Part shown: one piece after another, positions 27,128 to 35,698 of the stretch
Position numbering within the stretch: position 1 is the stretch's first letter
How the letters are laid out: every line of letters begins with the position of its first letter
Source: Flectobacillus longus
Lineage (GTDB): Bacteria; Bacteroidota; Bacteroidia; Cytophagales; Spirosomataceae
Length of the DNA: 64,000 nucleotides
Direction: 5' to 3'
Assembly (NCBI RefSeq): GCF_030056705.1
Contig: NZ_JASHIC010000005.1
Coordinates: forward strand, 62,001 to 126,000
Notes under the pieces: model-generated
What the model saw: the letters and a program-made list of their open reading frames with translations, nothing else
Databases searched by the model: none
Told to the model about the DNA's origin: nothing
Position numbers and translations under genes: made by a program

Positions 27128-27158
27128 TTGACAAACAAAATAAATCGCCCTAATTTTG
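27128..27158 (+). promoter_or_regulatory. Promoter of the tRNA-Gln cluster
   Basis: TTG (27128-27130, within TTGACA) and TAATTTTG (27151-27158) are separated by 20 bases, a near-ideal Bacteroidota promoter. The first tRNA begins 20 bases after the -7 element. Confidence 0.8.
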
Positions 27159-27177
27159 CACCACAATTCAGTTGTAC

Positions 27178-27248
27178 TGACCGATGGTGTAACGGTAACA
27201 CTACGGTTTTTGGTACCGTCATTCATGGTTCGAATCCATGTCGGTTAA
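27178..27248 (+). tRNA. tRNA-Gln (anticodon TTG), copy 1
   Basis: 71 bases fold as a cloverleaf: acceptor TGACCGA/TCGGTTA, D stem GTG/CAC, anticodon stem ACGGT/ACCGT with loop TTTTGGT (anticodon TTG, reads CAA), and T stem CATGG/CCATG with TTCGAAT. The discriminator is A; CCA is not encoded. Sequence identical to 27320-27390. Confidence 0.95.
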
Positions 27249-27249
27249 C

Positions 27250-27293
27250 AAAACCTCTCTTCTTAATCCATTTAATTGGAGAGGTTTTATTTT
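27250..27293 (+). terminator. Hairpin between tRNA-Gln copies 1 and 2
   Basis: AAAACCTCTC pairs with GAGAGGTTTT, followed by ATTTT. It may end the first transcript or serve as a processing signal. Confidence 0.65.
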
Positions 27294-27319
27294 CAAGTCA
27301 GCACAACAACGAATTAGAT

Positions 27320-27390
27320 TGACCGATGGTGTAACGGTAACACTACGGTTTTTGGTACCGTCATTCATGGTTCGAATCCATGTCGGTTAA
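27320..27390 (+). tRNA. tRNA-Gln (anticodon TTG), copy 2
   Basis: Exact duplicate of 27178-27248, shifted by 142 bases. The flanking DNA is not duplicated, so only the tRNA body is conserved. Confidence 0.95.
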
Positions 27391-27463
27391 CATTAAATTA
27401 GGAAATCATTCGTGATTCTTCGTTCAGCTAAAAGCTAACAGTTATTAATTTTAAAGTGTGTAT

Positions 27464-27534
27464 TGACCCATAGTGTAAGGGTAGCACATCAGATTTTGGT
27501 TCTGCTAGTCTAGGTTCGAATCCTAGTGGGTTAA
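27464..27534 (+). tRNA. tRNA-Gln (anticodon TTG), diverged copy 3
   Basis: 71 bases. Acceptor TGACCCA/TGGGTTA, D stem GTG/CAC, anticodon loop TTTTGGT with anticodon TTG, and T stem CTAGG/CCTAG with TTCGAAT. The anticodon stem TCAGA/TCTGC has one mispair at its outer end. The body differs from copies 1 and 2 in acceptor, anticodon and T stems. Confidence 0.9.
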
Positions 27535-27536
27535 CA

Positions 27537-27574
27537 AAAGCCTCTCAAGTTCACTTGAGGGGCTTTGTTATTTT
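27537..27574 (+). terminator. Terminator hairpin after the tRNA cluster
   Basis: AAAGCC-CTCAAG pairs with CTTGAG-GGCTTT (one T-G wobble) around TTCA, then GTTATTTT. It starts three bases after the third tRNA. Confidence 0.8.
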
Positions 27575-27819
27575 ATAAGTTTTCTATTTAATTCACCGAG
27601 GAAAATTTTTGTTTTTGGAACAAGTTTTGTGGTAAAATCTGTTCAACAAAATAAGTACGACCGAATACTATCTTTTCTGTAGAATCCGTTTTAACTTGGT
27701 TGTATTAAGGCAAAATTTCTTCAAATTATATTAGATTTGCACAAAATTTGCTCGTAAATTAATAATTTTCTAACACACTCGACGTGTTTTAATAATCCAT
27801 TAAACCTCCCATCGCTAAC

Positions 27820-29214
27820 GTGACATTAATTAAATCTATATCAGGAATTAGAGGAACTATCGGAGGAAAGGCAGGGGATGCCCTTACACCCTTAGATGTA
27901 GTGAAGTTTACGGCCGCTTATGGTACTTGGCTTAAACGTAAAAACCCTAGCAATAAAAAAATTGTCTTGGGGCGTGATGCACGTTTGTCAGGCGATATGG
28001 TATCTAAGTTGGTGGTTGGTACTTTGCAAGGACTTGGACTAGATGTCTTAGATTTAGGTCTTTCTACTACTCCGACAGTTGAAGTAGCAGTGCCCGTAGA
28101 AAATGCGGCAGGAGGTATTATCCTTACAGCAAGTCATAATCCTATTCAATGGAACGCCTTGAAACTATTGAATGAAGTCGGAGAATTTATTTCAGGAGCC
28201 GATGGTGAAGCCCTATTGACTATCGCAGAGGCAGAAGATTTTGATTTTGTGGATGTGAAAAAATTAGGTTCTTATGCCCAAGATGACACTTGGATTAAGA
28301 AACACATCGACATGATTTTGGCTTTACCTTTAGTAGATAAAGAAGCCATTAAAGAACGCAATTTTAAAGTAATTGTAGATGCAGTAAACTCTACAGGTGG
28401 AATAGCGGTTCCTATGTTGTTAGAGGCGCTTGGTGTAACACAAATTACAAAGTTGCACTGCGAACCTACAGGTAACTTTGCACACAACCCTGAGCCACTT
28501 CCTGAAAATTTAACCGATATTACTAAGGCTATCGAAAAAACAAAGTATGACCTTGGTATTGTTGTAGACCCAGACGTTGACCGTTTGTGTTTTTTCTGTG
28601 AAGATGCTTCTCCTTTTGGTGAAGAGTACACGCTTGTAGCTGTGGCTGATTATATTCTTCAGCATACAAAAGGAAATACCGTTTCTAATTTATCATCAAC
28701 ACGTGCTTTGCGTGATGTAACCGAAAAGCATGGAGGTAAATATTATGCTTCTGCGGTAGGAGAAGTCAACGTTGTAACTTTGATGAAATCATCAAAAGCT
28801 ATCATTGGTGGCGAAGGCAATGGCGGTATTATTTATCCAGAATTACACTACGGACGTGATGCCTTGGTTGGTATTGCTTTATTTTTAACGCATTTGGCCA
28901 AATCTGGCAAAAAGATTTCGGTTATGCGTAAAGGATATCCTGAGTATTATATTTCGAAAAATAAAATCGAATTAACCCCAGAAATTAACGTTGATGATGT
29001 ATTAGAGGCTGTTAAAAGAAAATATGCCAAAAATCCTATCAATGCAATAGATGGCGTTCGAATAGATTTTGATAAAGAATGGGTACATTTGCGTAAGTCA
29101 AATACAGAGCCAATTATTCGTATTTATTCAGAATCAGATTCAATGACAAAAGCTGAAAATTTAGCAAAAAAATTAATCAGTGATATCAAAGAGGTAGTGG
29201 CTGCTACAATGTAA
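27820..29214 (+). CDS. glmM: Phosphoglucosamine mutase
   Basis: 464 residues, started at a GTG so that the protein begins TLIKSISGIRGTIGG, as related Bacteroidota enzymes do. It interconverts glucosamine-6-phosphate and glucosamine-1-phosphate for UDP-GlcNAc and cell-wall synthesis. The phosphoserine loop is TASHNPIQWNALK, the Mg site DPDVDRLCF, the sugar-binding loop GEGNGGII, and the phosphate loop RKSNTEPIIRIY. Phosphomannomutase activity is possible, since the families are close. TAGATTTG at 27732-27739 may be a -7 element. It ends in a 25-bp perfect hairpin. Confidence 0.9.
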   Translation: MTLIKSISGIRGTIGGKAGDALTPLDVVKFTAAYGTWLKRKNPSNKKIVLGRDARLSGDMVSKLVVGTLQGLGLDVLDLGLSTTPTVEVAVPVENAAGGIILTASHNPIQWNALKLLNEVGEFISGADGEALLTIAEAEDFDFVDVKKLGSYAQDDTWIKKHIDMILALPLVDKEAIKERNFKVIVDAVNSTGGIAVPMLLEALGVTQITKLHCEPTGNFAHNPEPLPENLTDITKAIEKTKYDLGIVVDPDVDRLCFFCEDASPFGEEYTLVAVADYILQHTKGNTVSNLSSTRALRDVTEKHGGKYYASAVGEVNVVTLMKSSKAIIGGEGNGGIIYPELHYGRDALVGIALFLTHLAKSGKKISVMRKGYPEYYISKNKIELTPEINVDDVLEAVKRKYAKNPINAIDGVRIDFDKEWVHLRKSNTEPIIRIYSESDSMTKAENLAKKLISDIKEVVAATM

Positions 29215-29581
29215 GCTGTTTCTTTGTTCTTTATAGGTATAAATACAAAATGTCAGAAGGGGTACTTCTGACATTTTGTATTTATACCTTTTCCAAGTAA
29301 GCATAGAGAAATGGTAGAGTTTTTGGCGTGGTGTATGCTGAATTTTGAATCATGAGTTTTGATTGAATATTAAGTAATGACTTTAATATATTGTATAAAC
29401 CTTATAGCCTATTTGGATAAAATTAAGGTGAACTTTCTAATAATAATTGTTTGTTAGTCAATATATTGAGTTAAAACTAAATATTTACAATTGAAAGCTC
29501 ATCTATCTTTATCAACAAATATTTTCAACCTTTTTATATGAGCCATTGATTTGGCTCGTACATTTCCCCAACCAAATTAAT
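29215..29581. other. Intergenic region between glmM and the cysteine desulfurase gene
   Basis: 367 bases. Besides the hairpin at 29235-29289 there is a small stem GAGCCA/TGGCTC at 29540-29557, in the leader just before the desulfurase start. No gene seen. Confidence 0.5.
29235..29289. terminator. Long terminator hairpin, 25-bp perfect stem
   Basis: The 25 bases from 29235 (AGGTATAAATACAAAATGTC...) are exactly complementary to 29265-29289 across a five-base GGGTA loop. It begins 20 bases after the glmM stop. Confidence 0.8.
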
Positions 29582-30730
29582 ATGATACAACAACGTGTTT
29601 ATTTGGACAATGCCGCTACCACACCGCTTGACAGAGCAGTGATTGAGGCAATGTTACCAATGATGGAGAAAAACTTCGGTAACCCATCGTCGATTCATGC
29701 ACATGGACGTGAAGTACGAAATGCGATTGAACGTGCCCGTAAAACTGTTGCTGGTCTTTTGAATACGTCTCCTGCTGAGATTTTCTTTACTTCTGGTGGT
29801 ACTGAAGCCGATAATACTGCGATTGCTTGTTCAATTGAGGAATATGGTATCAAACACGCTGTAACGTCGTCGCTTGAACACCATGCGGTGTTGCATACAT
29901 TGGAACACTTACAAAAGATTGGTAAAATTAAGTTGAGCTTAGTCAACGTAGATGAAAAAGGTCATATCGACTTGAATCACCTTGAAGAGTTATTGAAGGC
30001 AAACCCCAATACCTTGGTATCGTTGATGCACGGTAATAATGAGATTGGAAATTTGTTGGATATGGAAAAAGTAGGGGAGTTATGTAAAGAATATGGCGCT
30101 ACTTTCCATTCTGATACTGTACAAACTATGGGACATTATAAGCATGATTTGCAAAAACTCAATATTGATTTTATTGTAGGAGCAGGTCATAAATTTCATG
30201 GACCTAAAGGTGCAGGCTTTTTATATATCAATGCTGATAAAAAGATTCATCCATTTATTCATGGTGGTTCACAAGAGCGTAATATGCGTGGAGGCACCGA
30301 AAACGTGTATGGCATTATAGGCTTAGCAAAAGCTTTGGAAGTAGCCTATAGTGATATGGACGGACACCGCAAGCATATCGAATCAGTAAAATCCTATATG
30401 ATTGAAAAGTTGAAGACCTCTTTTGACGATATTCAATTCAATGGGGATTCCGATAACTTAGAGAAAAGCTTATACACTGTACTCAATGTAAGTTTTCCTC
30501 CTTCGGAAGAAGCGGATATGTTCTTGTTTAACTTGGACATCAACAAAATTTCTGCTTCTGGTGGTAGTGCTTGTACTAGTGGGTCTAATATTGGTTCACA
30601 TGTGTTAGGAGGTATTGGTGCAGATCCAAATCGCCCATCGGTGAGATTCTCGTTTTCTAAGTATAATACAATTGAAGAAATTGATTATGTGATTGAAAAA
30701 TTGAATCAGATTTTAAAAGTTGAAGTATAA
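29582..30730 (+). CDS. iscS: Cysteine desulfurase (IscS/NifS type)
   Basis: 382 residues from the ATG at 29582; the extra 12 codons upstream would need a TTG start. It removes sulfur from cysteine, using PLP, for Fe-S cluster and tRNA thiolation pathways. MIQQRVYLDNAATTPLD is the usual N terminus. The PLP Lys is in GAGHKFHGPKG, the substrate loop has SGGSACTSGSNIGSHVL with the active Cys, and RGGTENVYGIIG is present. No iscU or other isc gene adjoins it, so it is a solitary desulfurase. An A-type Fe-S carrier gene is in the window at 56499. Confidence 0.94.
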   Translation: MIQQRVYLDNAATTPLDRAVIEAMLPMMEKNFGNPSSIHAHGREVRNAIERARKTVAGLLNTSPAEIFFTSGGTEADNTAIACSIEEYGIKHAVTSSLEHHAVLHTLEHLQKIGKIKLSLVNVDEKGHIDLNHLEELLKANPNTLVSLMHGNNEIGNLLDMEKVGELCKEYGATFHSDTVQTMGHYKHDLQKLNIDFIVGAGHKFHGPKGAGFLYINADKKIHPFIHGGSQERNMRGGTENVYGIIGLAKALEVAYSDMDGHRKHIESVKSYMIEKLKTSFDDIQFNGDSDNLEKSLYTVLNVSFPPSEEADMFLFNLDINKISASGGSACTSGSNIGSHVLGGIGADPNRPSVRFSFSKYNTIEEIDYVIEKLNQILKVEV

Positions 30731-30778
30731 TTCTTTTAGTTAGGTTCTTTTTTCTTGTCAGAAAGATTAATTCTTTGT

Positions 30779-30818
30779 AAAACCCTAGAGTTCAGGTTTG
30801 AATTCTAGGGTTTTTTTT
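30779..30818 (+). terminator. Terminator hairpin after the desulfurase gene
   Basis: AAAACCCTAGAGTTCA pairs with TGAATTCTAGGGTTTT (one wobble) around four bases, followed by more T. Confidence 0.8.
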
Positions 30819-30876
30819 GTAAATTTTGTTTAGTGCCCATTTTTGAATCAACTTGGTATTTTTATAAAATTTAATC

Positions 30877-32199
30877 ATGATGGAAGAAACAAATGTAAGT
30901 CAAACTCCGCAACCTACACTTAAAAAAGCAATCAATGCTATTCAACTTTGGAGTATCGCTGTAGGGTTGGTTATTTCGGGTGAATACTTTGGCTGGAATT
31001 ATGGCTGGCAAACTTCGGGAACGATAGGTTTCTTGATTTCTACTTTGTTGGTTACTGTTATGTACATCACTTTTATATTTTCCTATACCGAGTTGACTAC
31101 CTCTATTCCTCATGCTGGTGGGGCATTTGCCTATGCTCGTCGAGCAATGGGGCCTTGGGGTGGATTTATCGCAGGTTATGCTACTTTGGTAGATTTTTTG
31201 TTGGCACCGCCTGCCATCGCCTATGCATTGGGGAGTTATACCAATTTCCTTAATCCAGCGATTCCTGTTGTGCCAACGGCAATGGGTATGTATGTTATTT
31301 TTATCGCTATCAACTGGTTTGGAATCAAAGAATCTGCTCAGTTTTCATTGGTTGTTACCATTCTTTCGGTACTCGAATTGGCGGTTTTTATGGCGGTGGT
31401 AGCTCCTTATTTTAAGTACGAAAACTTTGTCGCAAACAATCCCGAACATATTACGGCTGATGGAATCTTTGCAGGGATTCCCTTTGCTCTCTGGTTTTTT
31501 GTAGCCATAGAAGGCGTCGCAATGGTGGCTGAGGAGGTCAAAAATCCACATAAAACGATACCAATCGGCTATATCACGAGTATTTTGACATTGGCTATAT
31601 TGGCACTTGGTGTTATGATACTCAGTGCAGGAGTAGGTGACTGGCGTAGATTGATTAGTCTCGACCATCCAATTCCTGAGGCTTTGTCAATGGCTTTAGG
31701 TGAAAAAAATGCTCTGTCCAAAATCTTTGCTAGTTTAGGGCTATTTGGCTTGATTGCTTCTTTTCATTGCAATACCATTAGTTACTCTCGCCAGATATAT
31801 GCGCTTGCTCGTGAGGGATATTTACCAGAGTTTTTATCTGCTGTTAATAAAAAGTATCAAACTCCGCACTGGGCGCTTATTGCAGGTGGTTTGATTGGCT
31901 TTTTAGCCATTTTTACGGGCACTACTGATAAGATTATTATTATGTCAGGACTTGGAGCTGTAGTTATGTACGCTGTAAGTATGGTTAGCTTGTTTGTATT
32001 ACGTATGCGTGAACCTGCACTCGAAAAACCTTTCAAAGCTCCTTTATATCCTTGGTTTCCAATCATAGCCTTGGTGCTATCGGTGGTTTGTATGATTGCT
32101 ATTATTTACTACAATCCTGAAATTACTTTACTATTTGTTGGTATCTTTTTGTTACTACTTCCAATTTTTCTTTGGCAGAAAAAAAGAAAGAAATGGTAG
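30877..32199 (+). CDS. APC-family permease, probably ethanolamine permease
   Basis: 440 residues with about 12 membrane helices. The first helix, LWSIAVGLVISGEYFGWNYGW, is typical of the ethanolamine permease (Eat) branch of the amino acid-polyamine-organocation family, as are TELTTSIPHAGGAFAYARRAMGPWGGFIAGYA and FVAIEGVAMVAEEVKNPHKTIP. It should import ethanolamine, or a similar small amine, into the cytoplasm. Ethanolamine ammonia-lyase genes (eutBC) are not adjacent, so the substrate is only a family inference. It is transcribed alone after the desulfurase terminator. Confidence 0.85.
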   Translation: MMEETNVSQTPQPTLKKAINAIQLWSIAVGLVISGEYFGWNYGWQTSGTIGFLISTLLVTVMYITFIFSYTELTTSIPHAGGAFAYARRAMGPWGGFIAGYATLVDFLLAPPAIAYALGSYTNFLNPAIPVVPTAMGMYVIFIAINWFGIKESAQFSLVVTILSVLELAVFMAVVAPYFKYENFVANNPEHITADGIFAGIPFALWFFVAIEGVAMVAEEVKNPHKTIPIGYITSILTLAILALGVMILSAGVGDWRRLISLDHPIPEALSMALGEKNALSKIFASLGLFGLIASFHCNTISYSRQIYALAREGYLPEFLSAVNKKYQTPHWALIAGGLIGFLAIFTGTTDKIIIMSGLGAVVMYAVSMVSLFVLRMREPALEKPFKAPLYPWFPIIALVLSVVCMIAIIYYNPEITLLFVGIFLLLLPIFLWQKKRKKW

Positions 32200-32202
32200 T
32201 GT

Positions 32203-32310
32203 TTAATTTGAAGATGTGCTGATTTGAAGATTTGAAAATTAGGTTTAATTTGAATAATGGTTGATTTGAGGATTTGAAGATTTGATAATTTGAAAATTTG
32301 GTAGTTTGAA
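32203..32310. repeat. Cluster of degenerate ATTTGAAGATTTGAAAA units
   Basis: Several imperfect units of GATTTGAAGATTTGAAAATT and relatives follow the permease stop. They belong to the family of the 34-bp repeats at 14701 and 19350. Confidence 0.65.
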
Positions 32311-32477
32311 AAATATGGCTTTGGTGTAAATGCGTGGAGGGCTAAATGATACTTATTCTTATTAATAAACTATTCGCAACTGAGCATCTTATCGCTCCGC
32401 TCTTCCTATTTTGTTGGGTAAAAAGGTTTTTTTTTATCATATTCGAATTGTTTTGATTTATATAGAAAGGGTGTCGT

Positions 32478-33566
32478 ATGTCGATTGTTGATAAAATAAA
32501 AAGTGTTTTTCTAAAACAGCACAAAGAAGAAGTAGTGGAAGTTAATGAGCAAATTACTGAAGTACAGTCTTTTGAAGCTTCTCCTACTGTGGAGGTAATT
32601 CCTGTTTTGTCGCCTGAAAAAATAAAAACCTCATCAATTAATCAGCCTGATTGGTTGATTAATGAAGATATTCTGCGTGATGAAGGGGTGATTTTTGGGC
32701 TTTCTGGCTCAAACCCTGAAGAAAAAATTTCAATTATTCGAAGTTATTTTCATCAACAAACTGCCGATACCGAAAAGCTAATTGAACACCGAGAGGAGAA
32801 AATCGGAGAGTTGAATTATTGGATTAATGAAAAAGAAGGTTTGGTAAAAGAATTAGAGCGAAAAATAGAGCTACTCAAAGAAAAAGAATTTACCGAACAA
32901 CATCATCTTCCTCGAACAATTACTGGACTTTCGTTGGCGATAGGTATAGCTATCGGTAATTATTTTTTGATTGAAGAAGCTCTTCGTGGACACTTTGAAC
33001 AAAATAAATTGATTGCTTTGGGCGTATTTATGGCAGGAATGTTCAATTTGTTTGGACGAATTTCATTTTTACACGATGATGCCCGTCAAAGTAATTGGCG
33101 CAAAATCCTTGAGGAAATAGGTATGCCACTGGCTTCTGCGTTTTTTGTATTTGCTCAAATTTATGCCTCTCAGCCTGCGTTAAACGCTTGGGCATTGTTT
33201 GCCTTTATCTTTTTCTTATTTATGTTTTCGGGTAAACTCCTGTTGGGCAATTTAGCAGTGTTGAAGGATGATTTAACCATTTTTCAAAAACGAAATCAAT
33301 TACAGAAAGATAAAGTTAGGAAAGTGGCTGAGTGGGAAAAGGAAATAGAACAACATAAAGCCGAAATCAAAGAGTATCGTGTTGAGAAACAATCAATTTT
33401 GCCAGAATTGAGCCGATATATTGCAGAACGTACGCGTATCAATGCTCAAAGAGATATGCTAATCAAAGTTTTTGAAAGTGAATATCACTTGGCTTTAAAT
33501 TATCGAAGTCGTATCTCGCAGAAAGATATACAGTCGATGCTAGGAGAGGAGGAAGAGGAATTTTAA
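32478..33566 (+). CDS. Coiled-coil membrane protein A of a two-gene unit, function unknown
   Basis: 362 residues, no family recognised. A polar N terminus (about 1-60) and a coiled coil (about 90-140) precede four hydrophobic segments (about 146-166, 177-196, 215-232 and 236-256). A second charged coiled coil (265-310) follows, and the protein ends in an acidic EEEEEF tail. There is no signal peptide, so both coils should lie on the cytoplasmic side. The next gene starts 12 bases after the stop and encodes a protein of the same plan, so the two very likely form a complex (inference). Confidence 0.85.
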   Translation: MSIVDKIKSVFLKQHKEEVVEVNEQITEVQSFEASPTVEVIPVLSPEKIKTSSINQPDWLINEDILRDEGVIFGLSGSNPEEKISIIRSYFHQQTADTEKLIEHREEKIGELNYWINEKEGLVKELERKIELLKEKEFTEQHHLPRTITGLSLAIGIAIGNYFLIEEALRGHFEQNKLIALGVFMAGMFNLFGRISFLHDDARQSNWRKILEEIGMPLASAFFVFAQIYASQPALNAWALFAFIFFLFMFSGKLLLGNLAVLKDDLTIFQKRNQLQKDKVRKVAEWEKEIEQHKAEIKEYRVEKQSILPELSRYIAERTRINAQRDMLIKVFESEYHLALNYRSRISQKDIQSMLGEEEEEF

Positions 33567-33578
33567 TATTGAGAACTG

Positions 33579-34973
33579 ATGGACGAAAATAAATCTCATG
33601 CCGAAAAATATGATTTCCAACATGGTTATACCAGTGGATTGGAGTCGGTAGATAAAAATAATTATGAAGGATATTTGTCTAGCCAAGTCAATTTTGAATG
33701 GCTAGATAAACAACTTCAAGAACAAAAACAGGAGTTAAATAAGCTAGAGGAAAAAATTACTCAAGCGAAATCTGCTTACAAATCAGCTTTTGATGCGCTT
33801 CAAGATAGAGTCTTGAAGGTGGGTTTGGCAGGTAAGAATAAAGAAAGATTAGAATCTGAACTTTTTGAAATAGATGAAAAAAAGCATCAACTCGAAAAGC
33901 GCCGTTTAACCGCTGTACACAAGTATTCACTTTTTGCGGGTATTATTTACTTTATTGCGGGTGTCTCGTTTGTGGCAGGTGACTTGATTATCTCGCATGA
34001 GATTGTGGCTTATGCGCTCAACATTCATAATACGGTAGAGGCTTGGTCTTTTGCGGTTGGTTTGGCGATGGTTTCTATTTTACTCAAACCTGCTTACGAA
34101 CGCTTGATTGAATCACCGTACTCGGATGGGGAAAGTGCAAAAGCTAAAAAAACTTATGCATGGTTTAAAGGCGTAACTGTGGTTTTTGCTGTAATTACAC
34201 TCTTTGTGTTGGGTTGGTTTAGATACGAAGCGTACAAAACCGACAAAATGAAAGAAGGAATCAATAAGGCGATAAAAAATCTTAATAACCAAGTTTTTGA
34301 CCCGCTCAATCCTACCGCTCCACCGCCTCCAGCAGTTCAGGCACAGATTGAGGCAAAAATGCGCAGCTTTGACGCCCTCAATCAGGACTTGGTGAATAGT
34401 CCTTGGGCTTTAGCTTCATTTGTTTTGTCAGGCGTATTATTTGCTTTAGCAGGTGCGATTTGTTTGGGAATTGCCTTTCCTGTGTTGCAGTGTTATTGGT
34501 ATCGTTGGCTTCAAATCGATCCACAACTTAAGCGTTTGAATAAACAAAGAAATAGTCTTCTTCCTCAAATTAAGGCAGAGGATGAGGCGTTGGCAGAGCA
34601 TTTGATTCAGAAAAATATTCTCGAAAATGATTTACAGCTTGTAGATGATTTTCAAGCTTTAGAAAAAGAAAGAGCGAATCTTTCACAAGAAATCAAAGAA
34701 ATTCATGAAGGAATGAGACTATCGGAGACTGATGCTCGAATTGCTTCGTACAATGATGGTTTTGGAAAAGGCTCGATGGTTCGCGATGCGATTAATGATG
34801 AAGAATTATCGCAATTTGTTCGAGAAAGCTATTTTACAACTTCAAATCTCGCAAGTAAAGCAAAATCTTCGTCGCCTGAAAAAGCATTATTTAGTCGTAA
34901 ACCACAATTACGTCCGCATCAGCAATTGCGCAAATTAATTTCAGAGGATTTTGATTCATCAGAAGAATTGTGA
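33579..34973 (+). CDS. Coiled-coil membrane protein B of a two-gene unit, function unknown
   Basis: 464 residues, no family recognised. It mirrors protein A: coiled coil at about 42-110, membrane segments at about 117-137, 154-172, 196-212 and 277-302, then a second coiled coil at 315-385 and a Ser/Lys-rich tail. Between the third and fourth membrane segments is a loop of some 60 residues with a proline run (LNPTAPPPPAV), likely periplasmic. The short spacing to the upstream gene implies co-transcription and a stoichiometric partner. The window gives no enzyme motif; a scaffold or tether between membrane and cytoplasm is one guess. Confidence 0.85.
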   Translation: MDENKSHAEKYDFQHGYTSGLESVDKNNYEGYLSSQVNFEWLDKQLQEQKQELNKLEEKITQAKSAYKSAFDALQDRVLKVGLAGKNKERLESELFEIDEKKHQLEKRRLTAVHKYSLFAGIIYFIAGVSFVAGDLIISHEIVAYALNIHNTVEAWSFAVGLAMVSILLKPAYERLIESPYSDGESAKAKKTYAWFKGVTVVFAVITLFVLGWFRYEAYKTDKMKEGINKAIKNLNNQVFDPLNPTAPPPPAVQAQIEAKMRSFDALNQDLVNSPWALASFVLSGVLFALAGAICLGIAFPVLQCYWYRWLQIDPQLKRLNKQRNSLLPQIKAEDEALAEHLIQKNILENDLQLVDDFQALEKERANLSQEIKEIHEGMRLSETDARIASYNDGFGKGSMVRDAINDEELSQFVRESYFTTSNLASKAKSSSPEKALFSRKPQLRPHQQLRKLISEDFDSSEEL

Positions 34974-34993
34974 GTGGTGAATTACGAATTGTG

Positions 34994-35092
34994 AATTAGG
35001 ATTGTACGAAGGGTTTTATCTTGTTCAAAAGAATTCTTATTATTAGTGTTTTTTATGTAGTGGCAACACTAAACCTTCGTACAGCACTAATT
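34994..35092. repeat. Miniature element-like nested inverted repeats
   Basis: AATTAG and GTACGAAGG-TTT on the left are mirrored by AAACCTTCGTAC and CTAATT on the right, and TAGTGTT/AACACTA pair inside. The whole is about 100 bases. Its GTAGTGGCAAC core recurs in the hairpin at 55661-55695. No coding capacity. Confidence 0.55.
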
Positions 35093-35231
35093 ACGAATGA
35101 TGAGTGTAAGTTTCTGATAGTCATATTTTATTGCAAGTAGAATGGTGTAATCATTCATTCTTTTTTATCTAAAGCCTACGGCTTATAGCCTAAAGCCTCA
35201 ATATTTATTTACTCTAAAAACTAGGAAAATT

Positions 35232-35606
35232 ATGGGATTATTTGATGCATTGATGGGAAACGCCTCGGAGGTTTCCTCTCATAAAGTTGCTGAGGAGTTT
35301 GCACCGATTTTGATTCATGGTGAAGAAGTTGTAAAGTCATTTCGACTGATTCGAGATATGTTTGTATTTACCAACAAAAGGTTGATTTTGGTAGATAAAC
35401 AAGGTTTGACAGGCTCAAAAGTAGATTTTCATACCATTCCATACAAAAGCATTAATCATTTTTCGAAAAGAAGTAATGGTTTGCTAGATTTGGATGCAGA
35501 GCTAATTATTTGGGTAAAAGGAAGCGATGCGCCACTCATTAAAGAATTTAGAAAAGGCGAAAATATCAACGATGTTTATAAGGTTTTATCTACTTATGTT
35601 TTGTAG
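35232..35606 (+). CDS. Bacterial PH-domain protein (YvbH/bPH_1-like)
   Basis: 124 residues, nearly all one bacterial pleckstrin-homology-like domain: an N-terminal segment GLFDALMGNASE, then EEVVKSFRLIRDMFVFTNKRLILVDKQGLTGSKVDF and TIPYKSINHFSKR, the pattern of bPH_1 proteins. Its job is unknown; such proteins are thought to be cytoplasmic or membrane-adjacent adaptors. It follows the coiled-coil membrane pair on the same strand, 258 bases away, with a repeat element between, so co-operation is possible but not shown. A bidirectional hairpin follows. Confidence 0.88.
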   Translation: MGLFDALMGNASEVSSHKVAEEFAPILIHGEEVVKSFRLIRDMFVFTNKRLILVDKQGLTGSKVDFHTIPYKSINHFSKRSNGLLDLDAELIIWVKGSDAPLIKEFRKGENINDVYKVLSTYVL

Positions 35607-35623
35607 GGAATAACGTTATAATA

Positions 35624-35683
35624 AAAAGCAGAAGGTGCGATAGAATCCAAGTTAAGTTGGGTTTTATTGCACCTTTTGCTTTT
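35624..35683. terminator. Bidirectional terminator hairpin
   Basis: AAAAGCAGAAGGTGC pairs with GCACCTTTTGCTTTT (one wobble), with CCAA/TTGG pairing near the loop. It lies between the convergent PH-domain gene and lipoprotein A. Confidence 0.75.
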
Positions 35684-35698
35684 ATGAGGAAATCAAAA

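Noticed and set aside
27116-27322. Open frame of 68 codons across the tRNA region
   Set aside because: It runs through the promoter, the first tRNA-Gln and the start of the second; no coding character.
32203-32310. Possible insertion-sequence remnant
   Set aside because: Only simple AT-rich units; no transposase fragment, terminal inverted repeats or target duplication.
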